Both the position numbers and the translations under genes were made by a program. 64,000 bases of DNA from positions 1 through 64,000 of the forward strand of contig JBDIBB010000002.1 of the NCBI GenBank assembly GCA_039812685.1, in the 5' to 3' direction. Below are positions 32,162-39,350 of this stretch, piece after piece (position 1 is the stretch's first letter; each line of letters opens with the position of its first letter). The notes under the pieces are model-generated. The model worked only from the letters and a program-made list of their open reading frames with translations. It was not told where the DNA came from and searched no databases. Source of the DNA: JBDIBB01 sp039812685. GTDB taxonomy: Bacteria; Acidobacteriota; Vicinamibacteria; Vicinamibacterales; JAFNAJ01.

Positions 32162-34992
32162 GCGCTCCGCTCCGCCACGCCCAGGATCACGGCGAGCGCG
32201 CGCGCAGGATCGTGGGCGCGCGCCACCGCTGGCGCCGCCGCCGCCGCGGCCTCGCCCAGGACGTCGATGCGATCCAGGGCCCGCGCCACCGCTGCCGCGA
32301 TCTCGGCGGGCGCCAGGCTCGCGAACCGTTCACCGGCACCGCGCCCCGCGTCGATCTGCGCACTCATCCACGTGCCATCGGGCACGATCACGGGCCGGCC
32401 GGCCACCGTGGCGTCGACGAACACCGCGGACAGGCGATGGCGGTACTGCCCGGGTTCGTAGGGCAACAGCACGAGATCGCTGCCGGTCACCAGTGCGTCG
32501 TATTCCCTGGACGGCAGGAATCGCTCGATCAGTTCGACGCCGGGCTGGCGACCCAGCGCCTCGATCGCCCGCCTGACGGAGTCATCCGCGAACTCGTTCC
32601 GGGCCGCGTGGCAGACGAGCGTCATCTCGCCGGCCGACAGCCGGGGTGCGAGGCGTTCGGCAATCCGCGGCAGCAGCGCGAACCCCTTGTCCGACCGCGC
32701 CTCGCCGGCGTAGAGCACGCGCGGCACGCGCCGCGGATCCCACGGGTCGGGACGGGCCCCGGCCTCGGCCGGAAATCCCATGGGCCACACCTGCCGGTTG
32801 AACGTCATCTCGAGCGCGGGCGCCAGCGACTCGCACTGCGCAAGCAAGCGCAGGCCGTCGCCGGCGCTCTGCTCGATGCGCGCCAGCGTCAGCTGGCAGG
32901 CGTGGATGACTTCGTCCTCCGACACGCGCAGCCAGCGAGCCTCCTGCCACGGCAGGAAGTGAAAGAGGAACCGAACCGCCGGCCGCTCGTCCGGCGACAG
33001 CCCGTCGAGCCATGCCGCGGCGCCGAGCAGTTCCACCAGGTTCGCGGTGTGGAACAGCACCACGTCGCGGGCTCCCAGTCCGTGGCTGCTGCCGAGCGTA
33101 GCCAGGTCGTCGGCCAGGAACGCCGCGAAGCGGGCCACGGCGCGCCACGGGTCGTCAGCAGCCTCGGGAAGGAGGTCCCAGTGGGCGAACTCGAAGGCCG
33201 GCACGAACAGCGCCAGTTCCTCCGGCTCCAGGCCGTCGAGCAGCCTCCGGCGCGCGCCTGCCACGACGACCTCGAGGTCGCGTGCCGCGGCATCAAGGAG
33301 CCGGGCCAGGCGCAGGAATGGCCCTCGGCTCCGGCCGGCGCTCGGCTCGGCCACCAGCAGTCTGCGCGCGGGCCGGCGGCCCGGCTGGGCTCGTTGCGCG
33401 GGGGGCTTCACCCGGGAACCCCCGAGCCGCGCGCGCAGCAGCGGCGTGATGAGCTCGTGACGATAGAGCGCGAGCGCGTGCCCGCCGCCCTCGCGGTACG
33501 CGGCGAGGTCCTGCCACATCTCCGCTTCGAACACCTGCGAGGAGAGGACGATGAACTCGTCGGCCGCCGCGACGAACGCGGCGGCAGGGACGACCGGCAG
33601 CCCTTCCTCGCTCGATGCCCCGGCGTTGGCGCCCTTGTCGACGATCCGCCGCACGGGCACGCCGTGACGCTCGAGCCTGCGCAGCAGCTCGCGCGTGTGC
33701 GAACCGTTGCCCCAGATCGTGACCGGCGGCCTCGCCGCGGCCTCCCAGGCCGCGATCAGCCGCTGCTCGACCGCTGACGGAATGGCCCCGGGCTCGATCC
33801 GGTTCGTCGCCGCGTTCCGGATGACGTCCCCCAGCGCGCCGTAGCAGGCCGCTTCCGAGAAGCGCAGGGCCACGTGACGCCGGGCGGCCTGCCCGAGCGC
33901 GTGACGGGCATCGGGCGAGCCGAGCAGGCGGATCACCTCGCCAGCGAAACCCTCGGGCGTGTCCGCGATCGCCAGTTCGAAGCCATGCCTCAGATCGGTG
34001 CCCTCCGCCCCCACTCTCGTCGTCACGACGGGGCGGGCCGCGGCGGCGGCCTCGACGATCTTGATCTTCAGTCCGCTCCCGTAGAGATATGGCGCGACGA
34101 CCACCGCGGCGGCAGCCATCTCGCGGACGGGATCGTCGACCATGCCGACGAGGTCGACGCCGGGCGGCAGGCCGGCAACGCGCTGCGCCATCGCCTCGGC
34201 GATCAGACCCACCAGGCGCAGCCGCGCGTGCGGGACCCGGGCGACCACCTGCGGCCACACGCGATCGAGCAGCCACCCCACCGCGTCGCGGTTCGACGGA
34301 TTGTCGCTGCCCGCGTAGACGACCGTGCCGGGCGCTCCCGCGCCGGCTTCGACCGGCGGCACGGCGTGAGGCACGCAGAGCACGGTCTGGGACGGGCGCA
34401 CCTGCGCCGCCACGAGCCGCGCCTCCTCGGGCGTGATGGCGAGCAGTACGTCCCAGGCGCGCCACAGATAGTGCTCGGTTCGCGCTTCCATCGAATAGGG
34501 CGACGGCCGTCCCGTGGCCTCGCTCGCCCGGCGGCCATGCACGGCGATCACGTCGTGCAGGTCGACGATGCGGAGGACGCGACGGGGAAGCGGATCGAAG
34601 ATTGGCGCCGTCCACGCGTAGGAAGACACCACCGCCGCGTAGTCCATGCCGTCGACCAGCGCGCGCACCAGCATCGTGAGCGCCGTCCCGGGCCACATGT
34701 TGGTCGGCACCGGAACGTATCCCTCGTAGAAGGCCTCGAACTGTCGCACGACGGCCTGGTCCTCCACGCTGCGCCACCCGTCGACGCGAAGCGTGCGGCG
34801 AAAGCCGTGGAAGCTGGCCTCCTGCGAGGCGACGCCCGGGTTCCCCTGGTAGACCAGGTCGAGGTCGAACCCCTGGCCCGACAGGAACGAGGCCATCGCC
34901 AGCACGCGCCGGATGTTGCCGTGGGCGAGCCGGTCCATGCACCAGGGAAAGACCATGAGCACCGCCGGCGCCGATCCGCCCCGTGCGGTCAT
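32158..34992 (-). CDS. Double GT4 glycosyltransferase with a central R module
   Basis: A 944-residue protein with three parts. Residues 1-400 form a GT4 domain (VFPWCMDRLAHGNIRRVL at the start, YLYGSGLKIKIVEAAAAARP as the donor loop). Residues 421-512 are the R module (PVTIWGNGSHTRELL, IVDKGANAG, GLPVVP, EFIVLSSQVFEAE). Residues about 545-940 form a second GT-B-like domain (RVLYAGEARSDKGFALLPRI, LVLLPYEPGQYRHRLSAVFVD). Two transferase domains in one chain suggest consecutive sugar additions, as in polysaccharide or O-glycan building. ATGA overlaps couple it to both neighbours. Confidence 0.85.
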   Translation of the reverse strand: MTARGGSAPAVLMVFPWCMDRLAHGNIRRVLAMASFLSGQGFDLDLVYQGNPGVASQEASFHGFRRTLRVDGWRSVEDQAVVRQFEAFYEGYVPVPTNMWPGTALTMLVRALVDGMDYAAVVSSYAWTAPIFDPLPRRVLRIVDLHDVIAVHGRRASEATGRPSPYSMEARTEHYLWRAWDVLLAITPEEARLVAAQVRPSQTVLCVPHAVPPVEAGAGAPGTVVYAGSDNPSNRDAVGWLLDRVWPQVVARVPHARLRLVGLIAEAMAQRVAGLPPGVDLVGMVDDPVREMAAAAVVVAPYLYGSGLKIKIVEAAAAARPVVTTRVGAEGTDLRHGFELAIADTPEGFAGEVIRLLGSPDARHALGQAARRHVALRFSEAACYGALGDVIRNAATNRIEPGAIPSAVEQRLIAAWEAAARPPVTIWGNGSHTRELLRRLERHGVPVRRIVDKGANAGASSEEGLPVVPAAAFVAAADEFIVLSSQVFEAEMWQDLAAYREGGGHALALYRHELITPLLRARLGGSRVKPPAQRAQPGRRPARRLLVAEPSAGRSRGPFLRLARLLDAAARDLEVVVAGARRRLLDGLEPEELALFVPAFEFAHWDLLPEAADDPWRAVARFAAFLADDLATLGSSHGLGARDVVLFHTANLVELLGAAAWLDGLSPDERPAVRFLFHFLPWQEARWLRVSEDEVIHACQLTLARIEQSAGDGLRLLAQCESLAPALEMTFNRQVWPMGFPAEAGARPDPWDPRRVPRVLYAGEARSDKGFALLPRIAERLAPRLSAGEMTLVCHAARNEFADDSVRRAIEALGRQPGVELIERFLPSREYDALVTGSDLVLLPYEPGQYRHRLSAVFVDATVAGRPVIVPDGTWMSAQIDAGRGAGERFASLAPAEIAAAVARALDRIDVLGEAAAAAAPAVARAHDPARALAVILGVAERSA

Positions 34993-36086
34993 GGCGCCGC
35001 GTTCCCGCACGCTGGCTGCCCATGACGCCGCGTCGCAAGGCAGAAGATGTTGTCGCCGCGGTCGGCTGCCGACGCGCCAGCCAGGTCGAGCGTCGCGAGC
35101 ACCGCCGTGACGTCCGCCGGCGCATGCCATGACCAGACCGTCTCGATCCGGTCGACTTCGAAGCCGGCGGCATCGAGCCGGCGGCGAAGCTCCGTGACGG
35201 TCATCTCCCTCACGTGCGGCGCGTAGACCATGGGCGGTTCATGCCTGAGGATGCGCTCGATGGCGAGCGTGCCGGCGGCGTTGGGCGTCGTGCAGAACAG
35301 GCGCCCCCCGGGGCGCAGCACGCGGCGGCACTCGGCCAGGCACGACGTGACGCCGCTCCAGGTCCGCATCGTCCGCCCCCAGTAGTCGCGGTTGTCCTCG
35401 TCACGATCCTTCAGGTGTTCGAGGACCTCCATGTTCAGGACGAGGTCGACCGAATCGTCCGGTAACCCGAATGGGTATCTCAGGTCGCCGTCGGTCGCCG
35501 AGGCCGCCACACCCCACGTCTGTTCGAGGAAGTCGAGCACGACCGATCGTCCGCCGACCTCCAGTACCGACATACCGGGTGCGATCACCGGCCGCAGCCA
35601 CTTCAGGGAGTCGATATAGCGCCGGCGGTGCGCCTGGAGGTACTCCGTCTGATCCGCCGCCTGGAGGAATGTCAGAAATGGATCGTCGCCGGAGGGATTG
35701 CCGGCGGCTGTCGGCGCGAGCGTGGTGACGCCGAGGTGCGAGGGGATCACCTTCAGCGGGACGCCATCGAACACCGCCATCTGGGCCAGTTCGTGTGCGA
35801 ACGACGAACAGAGGACCACGTCGCAATGGCCTGCCGCCCATGACGGCGGGCGCACCGGCAGGCCGCGGAAGGTTCGCTCGTCGTCAGCCGCATCCGACTC
35901 CAGGAACGCCACGAGCCCCGTGCGGGCCAGTTCGGGGACGGCCTCGAGCAGGTACTCGGTGTGGGCTCCGGTGCCGAAGATGGCGACGCGCGCGCCGCTG
36001 CGCGCCCAGGATCGCGCGAGGGGCACGAGCCGCGTGCGATACGCCTGGTCGGCCCCGGCTGTACGAAACTGGCTCGTCATGACCAT
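34989..36086 (-). CDS. R module fused to class I SAM methyltransferase
   Basis: A 365-residue protein in which the R module is N-terminal (residues 31-117: RVAIFGTGAHTEYLLEAV, LVAFLESDA, RGLPVRPP, DVVLCSSFAHEL). It is most similar by eye to the C-terminus of the 29653 protein. Residues about 155-350 are a Methyltransf_11/23-type methyltransferase (GMSVLEVGGRSVVLDFLE, DLVLNMEVLEHLKD, RVLRPGGRLFCTTPN). The ATG at 36086 is chosen because it shares one base with the upstream stop (TGATG). A 4-bp ATGA overlap joins it to the downstream gene. It probably methylates a glycan intermediate. Confidence 0.85.
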   Translation of the reverse strand: MVMTSQFRTAGADQAYRTRLVPLARSWARSGARVAIFGTGAHTEYLLEAVPELARTGLVAFLESDAADDERTFRGLPVRPPSWAAGHCDVVLCSSFAHELAQMAVFDGVPLKVIPSHLGVTTLAPTAAGNPSGDDPFLTFLQAADQTEYLQAHRRRYIDSLKWLRPVIAPGMSVLEVGGRSVVLDFLEQTWGVAASATDGDLRYPFGLPDDSVDLVLNMEVLEHLKDRDEDNRDYWGRTMRTWSGVTSCLAECRRVLRPGGRLFCTTPNAAGTLAIERILRHEPPMVYAPHVREMTVTELRRRLDAAGFEVDRIETVWSWHAPADVTAVLATLDLAGASAADRGDNIFCLATRRHGQPACGNAAP

Positions 36087-37213
36087 CACGGGTGATGCGG
36101 CGCGTCGAGCACCGACCGGTAGACCGCCTCGATCCGTGCGACGGTTCGCGCCCAGGCATAGCGACGCGCCACGAGCGCTTTCGCGCGCCTGGCGATCACG
36201 GACCGCTTCCCGTCACTCAGCGCGCGGACGATTTGCCGGCCCGCGCTGACGGCGCTCCCGTCGAGCCCGAAGCCGTTGATGCCTGGCCGCAGGTAGTCCT
36301 CGATGCCCGGGACGATGCGGGCCGCCACGGGGACGCCCAGTGCCATGGCCTCGAGGACGGCGATCCCCTGCCCTTCATCGCGTGACAGCGACACGAACAG
36401 GTCCCATCGCCTCACCCGCGCGAGCGCGTTCCGGACGTACCCGGTAAGGGTGACGGCGTCGGTCAGCCCGAGGCGTGACACTTCGCGGCCGACCGCCTGC
36501 CCGTATGCCGGATCGGCCGTGGGCCCGACCAGCTCCAGCGTGGCGGCGGGAAGTGCCCGGCGCACGTGGGCAAAGGCCCGGACCACGTCGAGTTGCGCCT
36601 TGCGCGGCTCGATGCGGCCGACGCATCCCACCCGCCGGCCGGACGCGAGAGGCGTGGCCACCGCGGCGACATCCAGAGGCGGAAGTCCCCACTCGATCCG
36701 GATGAGCCTCCTTCGCGCCACGCCCGCCGCGAGCAGGTGCGACTCGTACGCCGTCGCGGTGCAGAGCACGCGGTCTGCGAGGCGATGCCCGGCGAAATCC
36801 ATGTCGTTCATCCAGGGCGGGCGTCCCGGAGCCCAGCTGTGGACCTGGCTCACGATTGGAAGTCGCCGGCCGCCGCGCCCGCGGCACAGCGTGGCGGCGC
36901 ACGTGGGCACGCCGGCATGGGCGTGCACGACGTCAGGCTGCCACGTGTCGATGAGGCGCTGGAGGATCGCGACCCCACGCCAGAACACTTCCGGCTGCCG
37001 ATCGAACAGATCAATCCGCGCGTGGTCGATGCCCGCCTCGGCAAGCCGCCGCCGATACGGTTTCCAGTCGCGAAGCCCCCGCGACGACCCGCTCGTGACG
37101 ACCATCACCTCATTGGTGGCGGCCTGCGAGACGCACAGGGCGGTGATCACCCGCCCGGCGCCGCTCCAGAGGAACGGCGCCATCTGCAGGACGCGCAAGC
37201 GGCTCGACATCAT
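36086..37213 (-). CDS. GT4 glycosyltransferase
   Basis: A 375-residue GT-B glycosyltransferase: N-terminal VLQMAPFLWSGAGRVITALC, VVHAHAGVPTCAATLCRGRG, VGCVGRIEPRKAQLDVVRAF and SLSRDEGQGIAVLEAMALGVP. It carries no R module, unlike its downstream neighbours. The two ATGs at 37213 and 37210 are both possible. Upstream is a 205-base gap before the DUF115-like gene, so a second promoter may lie there. Confidence 0.88.
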   Translation of the reverse strand: MMSSRLRVLQMAPFLWSGAGRVITALCVSQAATNEVMVVTSGSSRGLRDWKPYRRRLAEAGIDHARIDLFDRQPEVFWRGVAILQRLIDTWQPDVVHAHAGVPTCAATLCRGRGGRRLPIVSQVHSWAPGRPPWMNDMDFAGHRLADRVLCTATAYESHLLAAGVARRRLIRIEWGLPPLDVAAVATPLASGRRVGCVGRIEPRKAQLDVVRAFAHVRRALPAATLELVGPTADPAYGQAVGREVSRLGLTDAVTLTGYVRNALARVRRWDLFVSLSRDEGQGIAVLEAMALGVPVAARIVPGIEDYLRPGINGFGLDGSAVSAGRQIVRALSDGKRSVIARRAKALVARRYAWARTVARIEAVYRSVLDAPHHP

Positions 37214-37418
37214 GGGAAGGCAGTGTGGTCGCGAGCAGGCTCGACCCGCGTCACGTCGCCTCGCGTGCCAGAGCGGGGTGGGGTGACGACCCCTCCGGCA
37301 GGTCCCGCCAGGACTCGGCGCGCGCCGGCAGTCGCGAGTCTTATCGGCCCTCGGAGGCCCGGTCTGCAGCCAGCCCCCCGGCCCGCACACGATGCGCCGC
37401 CCGTTGCGGGCGGCCAGC
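37214..37418. other. 205-base gap inside the glycan cluster
   Basis: GC-rich sequence between the GT4 gene start and the stop of the DUF115-like gene. I see no coding frame, hairpin with a T-tract or clear promoter. Confidence 0.4.
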
Positions 37419-38609
37419 TCACGGACCGCACAGCCCGTCGAGGTCGGCGACCACGATGGAATCAGCAGCCCGGCCCCGGCCGGTCAGCCACGTGACGATC
37501 TCCGCATGGTGCACCGAGGCCACGAGCACTACGGCCTCGCGCCAGCGATCCTCGTCGAGTTGCGCGGGCGGCGCCACCATCACGCCGTGCAGTCTGCCGC
37601 CGGCCTTCTCTGGATCGGCATCCACGACGAGGTCGATTCGCGGTCCGAGGCCGTCGAGCAACGCCGCGACCCCGCGACCGCCGCTGCCTGCTCCCCACAG
37701 CGCGAGCCGGCGGCGTGTGCCTCCCGGCCCTCCGGTTGCTCGCGTCGCGATGCGCAGGCGCAGGGCCAGGTGCCGGGCCGCGCGCTGCCGTGCCGTGGCG
37801 CGCGCGCCGCCCGGCCAGTCGGCGCCCGGACGCGCGAGCGTCACCGCCTCATCGAGCGTCACACGCTCGAGCGCCTCGACGCGTCCGCCCCGCGTGGCGT
37901 TGAGCAGCGCGACGCCGCGGCGCGCCAGCTCACGGCCGAACCAGACGAAGGCCGGCCTCGCGTGTGTCTCGTAGTCGAACCCGGGATTGGTGTGGGTCAC
38001 GTTCCCGGCGAAGTGGGTCAGGGGCCCGGTGTAGTCCATGTCGACGCCGAGCAGGACGATGGTGTCCGCACCGAGGAACACGGCCAGCTGAATGGCGGCG
38101 AAGATGACCGAATGGCCGGCGTGCTCGATCGCCTGGCCGAGGTCGAGACCTGACGTGAACCCGACGTGCGGTTCGACGTCCCAGCCACCGTCCTGCCGTG
38201 GCGACAACCATGGCTTCGACCAGAGCACGCAGGCGCCAGGATGACGGTCGACGAGGGCCAGCCAGTCCGTCGTCAGACGGTTCGGGGCCACGACGGTCGG
38301 CCCCCGACCGGCTGACAGTTCGCCGAGCAGTTCCTCGGCCCGCGCGTTGTCGGTGACGATCTGCCATCGGCTCGCGACGCGGGTGCCGGTGAGGAACCGG
38401 TGCGCATGGTTCGTGCAGATGACGTGACACCCCTCCAGCCGCGACGGATCCTCGTCACGCAGGGAGGGGCCCGCCCCCAGGCAGAACACCACCTGGCCCG
38501 CGAGCGAGCCCGCGTGCCGGCGTAACGCCGCGTGACCGCGTGCCGAACGCTCGCGGTAAGCCTCGATCAGGCGTAGCGCCGCCCGCAGGCGCTCTCCCCC
38601 GCCGCCCAT
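37419..38609 (-). CDS. DUF115-like glycosyltransferase with C-terminal R module
   Basis: A 396-residue protein. Residues about 37-250 resemble the DUF115/MAF and GT42-like fold: VVFCLGAGPSLRDED, CTNHAHRFL, and IVLLGVDMDYTGPLTHFAG. The last motif parallels IVLVGADFAYTGGQPYCRG in the larger DUF115 protein two genes upstream. Such proteins transfer nonulosonic acids to proteins or glycans. Residues 299-390 are the R module (RRLALWGAGSGGRGVAALL, LVVDADPEKAGGRL, HGVMVAPP, VVLVASVHHAEI). The ATG shares a base with the upstream cytidylyltransferase stop (TGATG), fitting a donor-synthesis and transfer pair. Confidence 0.8.
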   Translation of the reverse strand: MGGGGERLRAALRLIEAYRERSARGHAALRRHAGSLAGQVVFCLGAGPSLRDEDPSRLEGCHVICTNHAHRFLTGTRVASRWQIVTDNARAEELLGELSAGRGPTVVAPNRLTTDWLALVDRHPGACVLWSKPWLSPRQDGGWDVEPHVGFTSGLDLGQAIEHAGHSVIFAAIQLAVFLGADTIVLLGVDMDYTGPLTHFAGNVTHTNPGFDYETHARPAFVWFGRELARRGVALLNATRGGRVEALERVTLDEAVTLARPGADWPGGARATARQRAARHLALRLRIATRATGGPGGTRRRLALWGAGSGGRGVAALLDGLGPRIDLVVDADPEKAGGRLHGVMVAPPAQLDEDRWREAVVLVASVHHAEIVTWLTGRGRAADSIVVADLDGLCGP

Positions 38610-39295
38610 CACGGCCGCTCCTCGAACAGCCGCTCCGCAATGTGCAGATCCTCGAGCGTGTCGATGTCGAGCGCCTCGAGCCGCGGCACCAGATGGAAGA
38701 GCGGGTTCCGGCCCACGCGACATCCCTGCCGCAGCACGACCTCCCGTGTAACGGCATACAGCCCCGTCGTCTCCTTGACGTAGCGGACGTCCTGCGACCG
38801 AGGCAGGCCGTCGGGACGGCCGGGGTCGTAGTTCACCGGGGCGCCGCGGTACCAGAGGAACCCGGTCTCCTCGGTGGCCAGCAGCACCGAGTCGTGCTCC
38901 GGATCGCGCACCAGCCGCTCCACGGCCGCCACGACGGTCTGGCCGCGCAGCGACAGCGCCGTCACGAACACCTGCACGTAGTAGTCGTACTCGCCGCGCG
39001 CGGCCGCGAACTGCTGCAGCAGGTGGTTGCCGTTGGCCTCGTTGCTCGCGTACCACTCCGGCCGGCGGTGAAACCGGAATCGAGCCTGCTGTGCGGGATC
39101 GAGCCTGGCGAAGACGGCATCGTCCTCACTGTCGACGAACAGATCCCAGTGGTCGGGGCAGTGCCGCACGAGTTCGTCGAGCAGCCAGTAGCACAGCGGC
39201 CTGCCGCGGAACGGGTGGAAGTTCTTGTTCGGGATGCGCTCGCTCGATCGGTGCTTGAGCGGAACCTGGACCACCACGCGGGGGTGCTTGTTCAT
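38609..39295 (-). CDS. CMP-sialate-synthetase-like cytidylyltransferase
   Basis: A 228-residue protein. The N-terminus VVVQVPLKHRSSERIPNKNF matches the nucleotide-binding signature of acylneuraminate cytidylyltransferases (consensus PARxGSKRIPxKN), with the Gly/Ser-Lys replaced by SSE. YYVQVFVTALSLRGQTV and EALDIDTLEDLHIAE are typical of the family. It would activate a nonulosonic acid (sialic, legionaminic or pseudaminic type) or a Kdo-like sugar with CMP. The synthase (NeuB-like) is not in the window. ATG at 39295 is preferred over an upstream start because homology begins there. Confidence 0.85.
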   Translation of the reverse strand: MNKHPRVVVQVPLKHRSSERIPNKNFHPFRGRPLCYWLLDELVRHCPDHWDLFVDSEDDAVFARLDPAQQARFRFHRRPEWYASNEANGNHLLQQFAAARGEYDYYVQVFVTALSLRGQTVVAAVERLVRDPEHDSVLLATEETGFLWYRGAPVNYDPGRPDGLPRSQDVRYVKETTGLYAVTREVVLRQGCRVGRNPLFHLVPRLEALDIDTLEDLHIAERLFEERP

Positions 39296-39350
39296 GCCTG
39301 GCCTGCCTCGACACGCGTTGCCGGCTTCCGTCGGGTCGCAGCGCACCGTC

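Noticed and set aside
36086..37213. Possible sixth copy of the shared Rossmann-like module in this GT4 protein.
   Set aside because: The protein ends soon after the glycosyltransferase fold, and no IFGxGxHT-like loop or FLDS strand is present. The DUF115-methyltransferase fusion likewise has only the ordinary MAF GAGAG loop.
37214..37418. An in-frame N-terminal extension of the GT4 gene through this gap.
   Set aside because: The extension is Arg/Pro/Gly-rich without family similarity, and the conserved GT-B start VLQMAPFLWSG begins right after the ATG pair at 37213.
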